From: Paenarthrobacter sp. Z7-10
GTDB taxonomy: Bacteria; Actinomycetota; Actinomycetes; Actinomycetales; Micrococcaceae
Reading direction: 5' to 3'
Length of the DNA: 64,000 nt
Assembly (NCBI RefSeq): GCF_026932795.1
Contig: NZ_JADPVH010000002.1
Location: forward strand, 80,987-144,986
Part shown: one piece after another, positions 1 through 9,427 of the stretch
Layout of the letters: every line of letters starts with the position of its first letter
How positions within the stretch are numbered: position 1 is the first letter of the stretch
The notes under the pieces: model-generated
Databases searched by the model: none
What the model was told of the DNA's origin: nothing
Seen by the model: the letters and a program-made list of their open reading frames with translations, nothing else
Translations under genes and position numbers: made by a program

Positions 1-694
1 CGCCGAGGGCACGTTCTCCGCGGCCCGCGACCAGCTCAGCGGCATTGGCCCAGCGCGCCCACACGCCCTTGCTGGAAAGCATCGACGGTTTCTGGTTGAC
101 TGGTGCGGCAGCGGCAAAATACCGGGTGTTGAAGCGGCGATGGGCGAAATCCGGGCTGATCCAATTCACCAGCGGCTTGAGCAGATCGGTGCGCAGTCCC
201 AGCCCCGTTTTCGCCAGCAGTTCGGCAAAGGTCTTCTCCTGGCTGGCTATCGCCTCGCGCGCGCTCATCCATTCCGGTCCCTGCGAACCTTCCACCAAGG
301 ACGAAGCATCAGGTCCGGCCAGCAGGATGCCGGTTTCCTCGAAGGTCTCCCGGATCGCGGCCACCACGTGCCGGCGGGCCAGTCCCACGTCGTCCATACC
401 CATGCTCTTGGCCCACATCGACGGCGACGGGCCCACCCAATCGACGCCGTCGTCGTCGGCCGGTTCGATGCTGCCACCGGGGAAGGCGACGACACCCAAA
501 GGCGAGCCGCCGGGCCGAAAACCCAGATACGTTTCCAGGCCCCTGGGGCCGTCTTTGAGCAACACGAGGGAGGAGGCGAAGCGCGGTTTGCTCGGAGTGC
601 GGGCGCCAAAATCCACCCAGCTTTGCGCCGCGGCGACTTGGTCAGGCAGCAGGGGGAAGAGCCGCTGGGCAGCGGGCCTACTGGAACTCTGCAA
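1..694 (-). CDS. NUDIX hydrolase, C-terminus beyond window
   Basis: NUDIX-superfamily hydrolase, probably acting on a nucleoside-diphosphate-linked substrate such as a CoA or nucleotide-sugar derivative. The reverse-strand frame reads through LGVVAFPGGSIEP and then AAIRETFEETGILL, which gives the Gx5Ex7REUxEExGU NUDIX box with an enlarged insert between the glycines and the RE, as in NUDT19-like proteins. The reading frame is open to the left edge, so the C-terminus is missing. The start is uncertain: TTG at 694 overlaps the ridA-like gene by 17 bases and keeps a plausible N-terminal helix, while GTG at 616 is the alternative. It follows the RidA gene on the same strand and is probably co-transcribed. 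Substrate cannot be deduced. Confidence 0.75.
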   Translation of the reverse strand, partial: MQSSSRPAAQRLFPLLPDQVAAAQSWVDFGARTPSKPRFASSLVLLKDGPRGLETYLGFRPGGSPLGVVAFPGGSIEPADDDGVDWVGPSPSMWAKSMGMDDVGLARRHVVAAIRETFEETGILLAGPDASSLVEGSQGPEWMSAREAIASQEKTFAELLAKTGLGLRTDLLKPLVNWISPDFAHRRFNTRYFAAAAPVNQKPSMLSSKGVWARWANAAELVAGRGERALG

Positions 695-1175
695 TCAACT
701 CAACCTCGACCGGAGAATCCAATGGCAGGACGGCGACGCCCACGGCGGATCGGGCATGGACCCCGGCGTCTCCGAGGACCTGTCCGAGCAGCTCGGAGGC
801 GCCGTTGATGACGCCCGGCTGGCCCGTAAAGGTCGGCGCGGAGGCCACGAAACCCACCACTTTGACGATTCGGGTAATGCGGTCCAGATCGCCGATAACG
901 CTCTTGACGGCGGCAAGGGCATTGACGGCGCAGATGGCAGCCAGGGACTTGGCGTGCTCGGCCGAAACTTCGGCCCCGACCTTGCCCGAAGCTGGCAGTT
1001 TGCCATCAATAAAGGGCAGCTGTCCGGAGGTGTAGACGTGGTTTCCGGAGATCACCGCCGGCACGTAGGCAGCCACGGGGGCGGCCACCGCGGGCAGCGC
1101 AAGCCCCAGTTCCTTTAGGCGGGTTTCGACGGCGGAGGTAACGGCCGTCGTCGTTGGAATGTCGCGCTCAGACAC
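678..1175 (-). CDS. RidA family protein (YjgF/YER057c/UK114)
   Basis: 165-residue RidA-family protein. Classical RidA hydrolyses reactive enamine/imine intermediates released by PLP enzymes to ketoacids plus ammonia; the roughly 150-residue YjgF-like group to which this belongs is less well characterised. The stretch VISGNHVYTSGQLPF and the C-terminal region VGVAVLPLDSPVEVELIAEF match the family fold. The family arginine near the C-terminus is not obvious here, so imine deaminase activity is uncertain. The start is GTG, two bases after the stop of the DUF4177 gene (TAA-CC-GTG), so the two are translationally coupled. The NUDIX gene follows with a probable overlap. Confidence 0.85.
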   Translation of the reverse strand: MSERDIPTTTAVTSAVETRLKELGLALPAVAAPVAAYVPAVISGNHVYTSGQLPFIDGKLPASGKVGAEVSAEHAKSLAAICAVNALAAVKSVIGDLDRITRIVKVVGFVASAPTFTGQPGVINGASELLGQVLGDAGVHARSAVGVAVLPLDSPVEVELIAEFQ

Positions 1176-1177
1176 GG

Positions 1178-1333
1178 TTACTGCTTCTCCCTTTTAAGGT
1201 AGGCCACAAGACCGTTCCCGTCGGGCCCGGGAACCACCTGCACGAGCTCCCAGCCATCCTCACCCCACTGGTCCAGAATCTGCTTGGTGGCGTGGATGAT
1301 GAGCGGAATAGTGGCGTACTCCCATTTGGTCAT
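1178..1333 (-). CDS. DUF4177 small protein
   Basis: 51-residue protein starting MTKWEYATIPL and containing DQWGEDGWELVQVVPG, the signature of DUF4177. Its function is unknown; members often sit beside RidA and NUDIX genes in actinobacteria. It heads the minus-strand operon DUF4177, RidA, NUDIX. A TACGCT hexamer ends seven bases before the ATG, so the transcript may be leaderless. The divergent PBP gene starts 36 bases away. Confidence 0.85.
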   Translation of the reverse strand: MTKWEYATIPLIIHATKQILDQWGEDGWELVQVVPGPDGNGLVAYLKREKQ

Positions 1334-1369
1334 GAGCTAAAGCGTAGTCCTTACCGGTAAACTGGGAAA

Positions 1370-3691
1370 ATGGCAGCTCGGAAAAACCCTATATTCAACA
1401 CGGCGACCACTTTGGGGAAGATCCTCGGATTCCTTGCGGTGAGCGCCGTGTGTGGTGTCCTGGTGGCCGGGCTCATGGTCCCGGCCGTTGCAGTGACCGG
1501 TACTACCGCGAGCAACTCCATCAGTTTCTTCGACCAGCTGCCCAGCGAACTGAAGATTGACGCGCCGTCGCAGTCCACCAAGGTGCTGGCCAACGATGGC
1601 TCCGTCATCGCCACGTTCTACGACCAGAACCGTGTGCAGGTGGGCCTGGATCAGATGTCCCCGTTCATCAAGCAGGGCATCGTTGCCATCGAGGACTCAC
1701 GCTTCTACGAGCACGGCGGCATCGACAGTACGGGTATTTTGCGCGCGCTTGCCGCGACGGCGCAGGGTGACCGGCAGGGCGCTTCCACGCTGACGCAGCA
1801 GTACGTCAACAATGTGATTATCCAGACACAGGTGGCCAACGGGCACACCGATCAGGTGAAGCTGGGTTCGGAAAAAACCATCGGGGACAAGGTGCGGGAG
1901 ATGAAACTCGCCATCGCCCTGGAGAAGAAGTACTCCAAGGACGAGATCCTCAAGGGCTATCTGAACATCGTCTACTTCAACAACGGCGCCTACGGCATCG
2001 AGTCCGCGTCCAACCTGTACTTTGGCGTACACGCGAAGGACCTCACCCTGCCGCAGGCCGCGCTGCTGGCCGGCGTGGTGAACAGCCCGTCCTACTACGA
2101 CCCGATCAAGAACCCAAAGAACGCGCTGACCCGCCGCAACGCCGTGCTGGACCGGATGCTCCAGCAGCACAAAATTTCGCAGAAGCAACATGACGACGCA
2201 ATCAAGACCAAGCTCGCGTTGAACGTGCAGCAGACCAAGCCGGGCTGTATTTCGGCCAACAGCGCGCCGTACTTCTGCGACTACGTGCGGCACCTGATCG
2301 TCAACAACTCTGCCTACGGCGCAACCGCCGAGGACCGCCAGAAGCTGCTGGACCGCGGCGGGCTGACCATTAAGACGACGCTGGATCCCCGGCTGCAGGC
2401 CGCGGCACAGAAGCAGGTCAATGACACCCAGCCTGCCGCCGACCCGAGCCAGAAGGGCACCGCGCTGGACACCATTGAGCCGGGAACCGGGAAAGTCCTG
2501 GCCATGGCGCAGAACACGGTCTAGTCGAATACAACTGCGCCAGGCCACACAGTGATCAACTTCAGCGTGGATCAGGTCAACGGCGGTGGCACCGGTTTCC
2601 AGCCCGGCTCCACTGTCAAGACCGTAACCTTCGCTGAATGGCTCAACGAGGGCCACTCCATGAATGAGACGGTTGACGCCAGCCAGCGGATCTATCCCGC
2701 AGACTTCCCCTGGAAAGCAAGTTGCAAGCCGGACCAGCACTTTTTTGGCGCGTATGACAACACAGGAACGGACGGGCCGCCACTTCCCAACGACGAGTCG
2801 GGGTGGTACCGAAAAATGACAGTCCGGGAGGGCATCGTTCACTCCATCAACACCGCCACGTTTGCGTCCGCAGCCGAGCTGGACCTGTGCGGCATCAACG
2901 CCATGGGCAAGGCGATGGGTCTGCACAGCGCCACCGACGGTTCTGCCTTGGACTGGACCGTACCCGGCATCTCCAGTTTGATCGGCGGCGGCAAGAATGT
3001 GGCTCCGCTGACCATGGCCAACGCCTTCGCAACCTTCGCCAGTGGCGGGATCCACTGCAATCCGACAGCGATCACCGCCGTCACCGACAGCCAGGGCAAG
3101 AAGTACCCGGTCCCAGGGCCGGACTGCAAGCAGGCCATCAATCCGGATGTGGCCAAAGGCGTGAATTATGCACTGCAGCAGGTCATCACCAAGGGTTCCG
3201 CCTACGGGCTCGACATTGGCACTCCGGCTGGCGCCAAGACCGGCACCACCGATGCTTCCAAGCAGACATGGATGATTGGCTACACTCCGAAGCTCGCAAC
3301 TGCTTCCTGGTGGGGCTGGTGGAAGGACGGCGCACGTCAAGACGCCCTGGATTACACGTACAAGGGAAAAACATATGACCAGGTGGATGGTGCCTACATT
3401 GCCGGTCCGCAGTGGCAGAACTACATGAAGCAGGCCATTACGTTCTACCCAAGCGGGGACTTTCCAGCACCGCCAGAAAGCACCATCGCTTATCCGTCCT
3501 CGCACCAGGACGACGCGCCCAAGCCGCCGGACAACGGAGCGCCAGTGAGTTCACCGCCAGCCGACACGACGCCGTCGAACGCGCCGCCATCGGACGCTCA
3601 GCCCTCGAAGGCTCCGCCCAGCTCACCGCCGGCGAGCGCACCGCCAGCCGACAAGGGCAAGGGTAACGACGCCAAGCCCAGCAAGCCGTAG
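1370..3691 (+). pseudogene. Bifunctional class A penicillin-binding protein, split by in-frame TAG
   Basis: Peptidoglycan glycosyltransferase/transpeptidase of the cell envelope. One continuous frame of 774 codons is interrupted only by TAG at 2522-2524. Before the stop are an N-terminal membrane anchor (about residues 15-40) and the GT51 domain (EDSRFYEHGGID, ASTLTQQYVNN). After it lie all three transpeptidase motifs: SxxK in FQPGSTVKT, SxN in HSINTAT and KTG in AKTGTTD. The C-terminus is a Pro/Ser/Ala-rich tail. Without read-through only a 384-residue glycosyltransferase fragment would be made, because the next in-frame GTG at 2552 has no clear ribosome site. The stop probably replaces a tyrosine (NTV-Y-SNTT). 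The rest of the frame is undamaged, so the lesion is very recent, a sequence error or tolerated. TAAACT sits six bases before the ATG. Confidence 0.8.
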
Positions 3692-3697
3692 CCCGCG

Positions 3698-4678
3698 ATG
3701 TCCGACACTTCGCCAGCAGCCTCACCATCGAGCCCGACGACGACGGGTTGGCTCACCGGGCTGGCTGTCACGGCAGCCGCCGGGGCCGTCGTCGCCGGGG
3801 CCGGTGCTGCCTACGGTGCCCTGATTGAACGCAACCGGTTTGAAGTACGCCACGAGACGGTCGCATGCCTGCCGGCCGGATCCTCGCCCGTTCGCGTCCT
3901 GCACCTGGCCGACATTCACATGAGCCTGGGACAGAAAAGGAAGACCGACTGGCTCCGCAGTCTGGCCAGCCTTCGGCCCGATCTGGTGGTTAATACCGGC
4001 GATAACCTCAGTCACGTCAAGGCCATCCGGCCGCTGCTGGATGCCCTCGGTCCGCTGATGGAATTTCCTGGAGTCTTCGTTCCCGGCTCCAATGACTACT
4101 TCGCTCCGGTGCCGAAAAATCCTGCGGTATACCTGCTCGGGCCAACAAAGCTCAAGGATGGGCAGACAGCCCGTCAGCCAAAGAAGCTGGATACGGAAAA
4201 GATGCATGCCGGATTTGGCGCCGCGGGATGGGTCAACCTGACCAATCGGAACCAGTCCGTGGTCATGCACCGCATCCGCTTCGACTTCACCGGCGTCGAT
4301 GATCCGCATATGGAACGGGATCGATTTGCCGGCTGGCCCGCTGGGTCCAAGTACCAGACCCGGGCTCCGCACGTTCGGATCGCGGTCACTCATGCACCCT
4401 ATCAGCGGGTGTTGGACCGCTTCACAGCCGCGGGTGCCGACCTGATTCTCGCCGGGCACACCCACGGCGGCCAGGTGTGCGTTCCCGGCTACGGTGCACT
4501 GATCAGTAACTGCGACCTGCCAACGTGGCGCGCCAGGGGCCTGACCGACTGGGAATACGACGGCCACAGCACGCCGCTCAACGTTTCCGCGGGAATCGGC
4601 ACCTCACGCTTCGCGCCGGTCCGGTTCGCCTGCCCACCGGAAGCAGTCCTGCTCACCCTGACCGCCCGGGGCGCCTAA
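3698..4678 (+). CDS. Metallophosphoesterase, membrane-anchored
   Basis: 326-residue calcineurin-like phosphoesterase of the YkuE/YaeI type. A hydrophobic Ala/Gly-rich segment at about residues 18-42 is a membrane anchor or signal. The dinuclear metal motifs are in order: LADIH, NTGDN, GSND (normally GN[DH]), THAPY and the terminal GHTHGG. It starts six bases after the PBP gene and this pairing is common in actinobacteria, which suggests a cell-envelope role, but the substrate is unknown. The start at 3698 is the first ATG after the PBP stop. Confidence 0.88.
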   Translation: MSDTSPAASPSSPTTTGWLTGLAVTAAAGAVVAGAGAAYGALIERNRFEVRHETVACLPAGSSPVRVLHLADIHMSLGQKRKTDWLRSLASLRPDLVVNTGDNLSHVKAIRPLLDALGPLMEFPGVFVPGSNDYFAPVPKNPAVYLLGPTKLKDGQTARQPKKLDTEKMHAGFGAAGWVNLTNRNQSVVMHRIRFDFTGVDDPHMERDRFAGWPAGSKYQTRAPHVRIAVTHAPYQRVLDRFTAAGADLILAGHTHGGQVCVPGYGALISNCDLPTWRARGLTDWEYDGHSTPLNVSAGIGTSRFAPVRFACPPEAVLLTLTARGA

Positions 4679-4780
4679 CCTTGCCGCTGGCCAAGCCGGC
4701 TGGCTGCGGGAGGTTGGCAGGAATAAGCCGTCGGCTTTCGCCGCGGACGGTGAGACGGATCACCAAACGGGCATAGGCTG

Positions 4781-4813
4781 GTTACTTAGGGTAATTACCG
4801 GTGGTCAAGTAAC
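4781..4813. promoter_or_regulatory. Inverted repeat upstream of ABC exporter pair, possible operator
   Basis: GTTACTT at 4781-4787 and AAGTAAC at 4807-4813 form a 7-base inverted repeat with a 19-base spacer in the 206-base gap before the ABC exporter genes. The position suits a repressor site for the exporter. No adjacent regulator gene was seen, so this is inference. Confidence 0.3.
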
Positions 4814-4884
4814 TCATCCCTGACACGCGCCAAAGCAACCCCGTCGCGTGACCCGACAACTGACATGGTCCCAGAGAAGTTGGC

Positions 4885-6783
4885 ATGGCGAAGCAGACAA
4901 CCTTATTCCAATCCCTCAGCCGGCTTTATCCGCACCTTCGCCCCATTCTTCCGCGCCTGCTCATGGGGCTGCTCTCCGCGCTGGCGGCCAGCGTCGTGGC
5001 ACTGATCATTCCGCAGGTGTACCGCGTTCTCATCAACTCCGGCCTGCACCAGGGCGGTGAGACCGGCAGCGTGTGGGCGGCAGCCGCCGTCGTGCTGGTC
5101 CTCGGCGTGCTGGAGGCAACCTTCGTGGCGCTGCGCCGCCAATTCGTCATTACGCCCGCCACCACGGTGGAAACCGCCATGCGCACCTCCTTCTACCGGC
5201 ACCTGCAGGGCCTGGCCGTGGCGTTCCACGACCGCTGGGGCTCCGGTCAACTGCTCAGCCGCTCGATGAGCGACCTGAACTTCATGCGGCGCTGGATGGC
5301 TTTCGGCGCCATTATGCTGGTGGTCACCTCGCTCACCGTCACGATCGGCGTGGTGCTGATGTTCACGCTGAGCCCGGTGCTTGGGCTGATTTTCCTGGCC
5401 GCCGCGGTGCCAATTGTGTTGTTTGGGTTCCGCTTCCGCACCAATTATGGCCGGGTCAGCCGCAAGAGCCAGGACCAGGCCGGCGATCTGGCCACCACGG
5501 TGGAGGAGTCCGTGCACGGCATCCGGGTACTGAAGGCCTTCGGCCGCGGCCGGGAAGCCTTGGATGCCTTTGCCGGGCAGGCCGAGGAACTGCGGCAGAC
5601 GGAGATCCACAAGGCGAAGTCGCTTGCCCTGTTCTCCCTGATCGTCACCCTGCTGCCGGAACTCGCACTGGGTTCCGGACTGATTGTGGGCATTCTTTTT
5701 GTCGCCCATGGCTCGCTGACCGTTGGGGCGCTGGTGGCCTTCTTCGCCACCGCCGCCGTGGTAGCCGGGCCGGTGGAGGCCATGGGTCCGCTGATGGCCA
5801 TGACACTGAGCGCTAAAACGGCCGTGGACCGGCACTACGAAGTCATGGATTCCATCAACACCATCACCGACCCTCCGGATCCGGTGCAGCTGCCGTCCGT
5901 GCACGGGGATCTCACATTCCGCGACGTGCACTTCGCGTACCAGGACACGGCCCCCGGTTCGCCCGACGTGCTCAATGGCATCGATTTGGAGATCCGTGCC
6001 GGGGAGACCATGGCCTTGGTGGGCGTGACGGGCTGCGGCAAGAGCACGCTGCTGGCACTGGTGCCGCGGCTGTATGAAGTCACCGGTGGGTCCGTGATGA
6101 TCGACGGCGTTGATCTGCGTGCGCTCTCCGTGCAGGAGCTGCGCACGCATGTTGCGGTGGCCTTCGAAGACACCACTCTGTTCTCCAATTCGGTGCGCGA
6201 GAACGTGCTCCTGGGTGCCGCCGAACATCCTGGCCTGTCGGCGGACCAGGTGCTGGATCAGGCTCTGGACGTGGCGCAGGCGCACTTCGCCTACGCACTT
6301 CCGGACGGCGTGGACACGCTGATCGGCGAGGAGGGTCTGAGCCTTTCCGGCGGCCAACGGCAGCGCATCGCGCTGGCCCGGGCCATCGCCGCCCGGCCGG
6401 CGGTGCTGGTCCTTGACGACCCGCTCTCCGCCCTGGACGTCAACACGGAGGAACTGGTCGAATCGCGCCTGCGTGAGGTACTGCGGACGACGACGACGCT
6501 GATCGTCGCGCACAGGCCCTCAACTGTGGCGATGGCGGACCGGGTCGCGCTGATGGAGAACGGCCGGATCACCGCCGTCGGAACTCATGCCCAGCTGTTG
6601 GCCGGCAACGCACATTACCGCTACGTCCTGGCCAGCCTCACCGAGGAGCCGAAGGACCTGGACAGTGACATGGAGGCAGGTGACGACATGGCGGAAGCCG
6701 ACGTCGGTGCCGGTGGGATCGACGCCATCGAAGACCTGACCGGACTCACTGGGCTGAACGACGCCGAAGAGGTAAAAGCATGA
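4885..6783 (+). CDS. ABC exporter half-transporter A (degenerate catalytic site)
   Basis: 632-residue fusion of a six-helix type I exporter membrane domain (about residues 20-320) with an ATPase domain. Walker A is GVTGCGKST near residue 383, the signature is LSGGQRQR near 486 and the H-loop is IVAHRPST. Walker B reads [12 protein letters not shown], with Asp in place of the catalytic Glu, the hallmark of the degenerate half of heterodimeric exporters such as TM287/288 and BmrCD. The C-terminal 50 residues are acidic. ATGA overlap with the next gene shows coupled translation. The cargo (drug, lipid or peptide) cannot be told from sequence. Confidence 0.92.
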   Translation: MAKQTTLFQSLSRLYPHLRPILPRLLMGLLSALAASVVALIIPQVYRVLINSGLHQGGETGSVWAAAAVVLVLGVLEATFVALRRQFVITPATTVETAMRTSFYRHLQGLAVAFHDRWGSGQLLSRSMSDLNFMRRWMAFGAIMLVVTSLTVTIGVVLMFTLSPVLGLIFLAAAVPIVLFGFRFRTNYGRVSRKSQDQAGDLATTVEESVHGIRVLKAFGRGREALDAFAGQAEELRQTEIHKAKSLALFSLIVTLLPELALGSGLIVGILFVAHGSLTVGALVAFFATAAVVAGPVEAMGPLMAMTLSAKTAVDRHYEVMDSINTITDPPDPVQLPSVHGDLTFRDVHFAYQDTAPGSPDVLNGIDLEIRAGETMALVGVTGCGKSTLLALVPRLYEVTGGSVMIDGVDLRALSVQELRTHVAVAFEDTTLFSNSVRENVLLGAAEHPGLSADQVLDQALDVAQAHFAYALPDGVDTLIGEEGLSLSGGQRQRIALARAIAARPAVLVLDDPLSALDVNTEELVESRLREVLRTTTTLIVAHRPSTVAMADRVALMENGRITAVGTHAQLLAGNAHYRYVLASLTEEPKDLDSDMEAGDDMAEADVGAGGIDAIEDLTGLTGLNDAEEVKA

Positions 6784-8663
6784 GCACCAGCACGCAACAC
6801 AAGGTCCCACAGGCTCCGGTCACGGGCACAGCCGGTGAGGACCGGGTTCTTCTCAGCAAGGCCGACAGCAAGGCGGTCCGGCAGCGCTCGGTGCGGCTGC
6901 TGGGTTCCCTGATCCGGCCGTCCCGCCGTCGTTTCGCCTGGACCGTGGTCCTGGTGGTGCTCTCGCAGGCCACCCGGGTTTCCGGCCCGCTGCTGATCGC
7001 CTTCGGCATTGACCATGCGCTGCCCGCCCTTACCGGCGCGGCAGGGGCAGCGGACCCGTGGCCGCTGATCCTGGCCGGCGCCGGTTACATCCTTGCTGCG
7101 GTCGCGACGTCCGTACTCACGGCCTCCTACGTTACCTCCACGGCACGGCTCAGCCAGTCGATGCTGCTGGACCTGCGCGTGCGCGTCTTCCGGCACACCC
7201 AGCGCCTGAGCCTCGAATTCCACGAAAAGTACACGTCCGGTCGCATCATTTCCCGCCAGACCTCGGACCTGGAGGCCCTGCGCGAGCTGTTGGACTCCGG
7301 CGTTTCGTCCCTTGCGTCGGGCATGGTGTTCATGGTTTTCACGGCGGTGACCATCTTCACCCTGGACTGGATCACCGGGCTGCTGGTGCTCGCCGCGGGC
7401 GTGCCAATGTACCTGCTCTCGCGCTGGTACCAGAAGCGGTCCCAGCGGGCCTTCCGCGCCTCCCGCGTGGTGTCCGCCAAGCTCATTGTGCACTTCATCG
7501 AAACAATGACCGGGATCCGCGCGGTAAAAGCCTTCCGGCGGGAGGAGGACAACGCCGCCCGGTACGAGGAGCTGGCCGAGCATTACCGCACCGTCACTGT
7601 GCGTTCCATCAACCTCAACGGAATTTTCCAGCCGGGACTGGTGCTGATCGGCAACGTCACGGTGGCGGTGGTGCTGCTCGCCGGCGGTTTCCGGGTGCTC
7701 GACGGCGGCATCGCGGTGGGCGCGCTGCTGGCACTGCTGCTGTCCGCCAAGCGGTTTTTCCAGCCGGTGGACCAGATGGCCATGTTTTACAATTCCTTCC
7801 AGTCCGCTCAGGCGGCCCTGGAGAAGGTCTCCGGGCTGCTCGAAGAGGAACCCACGGTCCGGCCGCCCAAGAACCCCGTTCCGTTGCCCCATCCGCGCGG
7901 CGACATCGATTTCCACGAGGTCGAGTTCGGTTACGGCAGCGGCCCGGTGGTGCTGCCCACGATGAACCTGCACATCCCCGCCGGCCAGACCGTCGCCGTC
8001 GTCGGCAAAACCGGCGCCGGCAAGTCCACCCTCGCCAAACTCATTGCCCGCTTCTACGACGTCACGTCCGGCTCCCTCACGCTGGATGGTGTGCCGCTGC
8101 GCGATCTCTCCCCCGCCGACCTGCGGCGCGCCATCGTCATGGTCACCCAGGAGGCCTTCCTGTTCAGCGGAACCGTGGCGGACAACATCGCTCTGGGCAA
8201 GCCCGCGGCCACCCGGCGCGAGGTGGAGGCAGCCTCCCGCGCCGTCGGAGCGCACGATTTCATCGAGTCCCTGCCCAACGGCTACGACACGGACGTGAAC
8301 AAGCGCGGCGGACGCGTCTCCGCCGGCCAGCGCCAACTGATCTCCTTCGCCCGGGCCTTCCTGGCCGCACCCGCCGTCCTGATCCTGGACGAGGCAACTT
8401 CCTCGCTGGACATTCCCTCCGAGCGGATGGTGCAGCAGGGCCTGCACAAGCTGCTAGGTGCCACCGACGACGGCGCCGGAACCGTCACTGCCGGGCGAAC
8501 CGCGCTGATCATCGCCCACCGGCTCTCCACCGTGGCCATCGCCGACCGCGTGCTGGTGGTCCACGGCGGTCGGATCGTCGAGGACGGAACGCCCGCCGAA
8601 CTGATCTCCGGGGGCGGCCGTTTCGCCGATCTGCACGGCGCCTGGCAGAGTTCGCTGGTCTAA
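6780..8663 (+). CDS. ABC exporter half-transporter B (consensus ATPase)
   Basis: 627-residue partner of the preceding exporter half. The membrane domain spans about residues 45-340 and the ATPase follows. Walker [10 protein letters not shown] (about residue 408), Walker [13 protein letters not shown] with the catalytic Glu, and the H-loop IIAHRLST are intact, but the signature is VSAGQRQ instead of LSGGQ. This complements subunit A: the Asp Walker B of A pairs with this altered signature (dead site), while this intact Walker A/B pairs with the normal signature of A (working site). The start overlaps the upstream stop by four bases. A long hairpin follows at 8677. Confidence 0.92.
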   Translation: MSTSTQHKVPQAPVTGTAGEDRVLLSKADSKAVRQRSVRLLGSLIRPSRRRFAWTVVLVVLSQATRVSGPLLIAFGIDHALPALTGAAGAADPWPLILAGAGYILAAVATSVLTASYVTSTARLSQSMLLDLRVRVFRHTQRLSLEFHEKYTSGRIISRQTSDLEALRELLDSGVSSLASGMVFMVFTAVTIFTLDWITGLLVLAAGVPMYLLSRWYQKRSQRAFRASRVVSAKLIVHFIETMTGIRAVKAFRREEDNAARYEELAEHYRTVTVRSINLNGIFQPGLVLIGNVTVAVVLLAGGFRVLDGGIAVGALLALLLSAKRFFQPVDQMAMFYNSFQSAQAALEKVSGLLEEEPTVRPPKNPVPLPHPRGDIDFHEVEFGYGSGPVVLPTMNLHIPAGQTVAVVGKTGAGKSTLAKLIARFYDVTSGSLTLDGVPLRDLSPADLRRAIVMVTQEAFLFSGTVADNIALGKPAATRREVEAASRAVGAHDFIESLPNGYDTDVNKRGGRVSAGQRQLISFARAFLAAPAVLILDEATSSLDIPSERMVQQGLHKLLGATDDGAGTVTAGRTALIIAHRLSTVAIADRVLVVHGGRIVEDGTPAELISGGGRFADLHGAWQSSLV

Positions 8664-8676
8664 CCCAACTGACTAA

Positions 8677-8716
8677 CAGATAACGCACTCATTCGCCGGA
8701 ATGAGTGCGTTATCTG
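8677..8716. terminator. 18-bp perfect hairpin after ABC operon
   Basis: Arms 8677-8694 and 8699-8716 are perfect inverted repeats of 18 bases around a GCCG loop, starting 13 bases after the ABC stop. There is no T-run, so this is a hairpin-type terminator, mRNA stabiliser or palindromic element rather than a textbook intrinsic terminator. Confidence 0.55.
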
Positions 8717-8822
8717 CCACTCAGTCTGAGCAGCGGGCCGCATTTCGCGATGAGGCACCCCATCGGCTATTCTTGAGAGGTTGCTTTTCCCGGTTATTTA
8801 CCGCTGGGAACGGTCAATGGAT

Positions 8823-8902
<80 letters not shown>

Positions 8903-8913
8903 TAGATAGTGGA

Positions 8914-8944
8914 GATGGCGTCGAGAAATCGGCGCCATCTTTTG
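8914..8944 (+). terminator. Intrinsic terminator after tRNA-Pro
   Basis: GATGGCG at 8914-8920 pairs with CGCCATC at 8933-8939, followed by TTTT. It lies 15 bases after the tRNA. Confidence 0.7.
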
Positions 8945-9014
8945 TTAACTCCAGCTGACCAGTCGGCCCGACAATTCCCTCGGGCGCAACAGTGACTTCT
9001 GGATTCGGACAGCA

Positions 9015-9049
9015 CTGTGCCCGAGCACCCCCAGGATACTCGGGCACAG
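9015..9049 (-). terminator. 11-bp hairpin downstream of repeat-peptide gene
   Basis: CTGTGCCCGAG at 9015-9025 is perfectly repeated in inverse at 9039-9049 with a 13-base loop, 30 bases past the end of the minus-strand peptide gene. No clear T-run. Probably the terminator of that gene. Confidence 0.45.
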
Positions 9050-9078
9050 CAGGAAAAGAATTTAGTTCAGAACATCGC

Positions 9079-9291
9079 CTAGCTGGCAGTGACGTTCGGC
9101 CAGTTACCTGTCGCAGGCGAAACGACATTCGGCCAGTTGCCCGTCGCCAGCAACACAGCATTAGGCCAGTTACCCGTCGCAGGCGAAACGACATTCGGCC
9201 AGTTACCCGTCGCGACGACGGCTCCTTGAGCCGAAATTGCACCGCCGGCAATGACTGCCGTCAACATCAGCGAAGTTGCGAGCTTCTTCAT
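9079..9291 (-). CDS. Secreted precursor with four ATGNWPN repeats, candidate peptide signal
   Basis: 70-residue protein I do not recognise from any named family. Residues 1-24 form a Sec signal peptide (MKKLATSLMLTAVIAGG, then an AQGA cleavage region). The rest is four repeats at an exact 11-residue period beginning at residues 27, 38, 49 and 60. Each starts ATGNWPN; the linkers are VVSP, AVLL, VVSP and VTAS. Codons for the seven-residue core differ at four synonymous places and never change the peptide, which implies selection on the core. The ATG at 9289-9291 has a ribosome site (AAGGGTGG) and the signal sequence begins exactly there. It is divergent from the XRE-TPR regulator at 9428, the layout of secreted pheromone and cytoplasmic receptor pairs. 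Pheromone function is inference; a bacteriocin or surface peptide is possible. Confidence 0.75.
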   Translation of the reverse strand: MKKLATSLMLTAVIAGGAISAQGAVVATGNWPNVVSPATGNWPNAVLLATGNWPNVVSPATGNWPNVTAS

Positions 9292-9341
9292 GAGACCACC
9301 CTTATTGTTTGGTTGAGTTGGTGTCGCACGTTTTCTACGTG

Positions 9342-9381
9342 TTGACAACAATTGTAAAATCGAGTGTAAACGAAGTGTCAA
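9342..9381. promoter_or_regulatory. Overlapping divergent promoters and inverted repeat between peptide and regulator
   Basis: TTGACA (9342-9347) with TGTAAA 17 bases later points toward the regulator. The mirrored TTGACA of the other strand (9376-9381) with TACAAT (9351-9356) after 19 bases points toward the peptide gene. The two -35 boxes form an inverted repeat, and ACAATTGT at 9348-9355 is palindromic. Both promoters occupy the same 40 bases, so binding here would affect both genes. Confidence 0.5.
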
Positions 9382-9427
9382 GTAAATTATAGGCCTTCGC
9401 CATTCCGGCGAGCCTCAGGAGGAACCA

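Noticed and set aside
45..1118. 357-residue plus-strand frame over NUDIX and RidA genes
   Set aside because: Complement of two recognised minus-strand genes, with no similarity of its own.
2522..2524. General reassignment of TAG to an amino acid
   Set aside because: TAG is the normal stop of several genes here (those ending at 3691, 10672, 14115, 29294, 40216 and 52163), so genome-wide recoding is unlikely.
1697..3505. 602-residue minus-strand frame across the PBP gene
   Set aside because: Shadow of the PBP coding frame; the PBP motifs on the plus strand are unmistakable.
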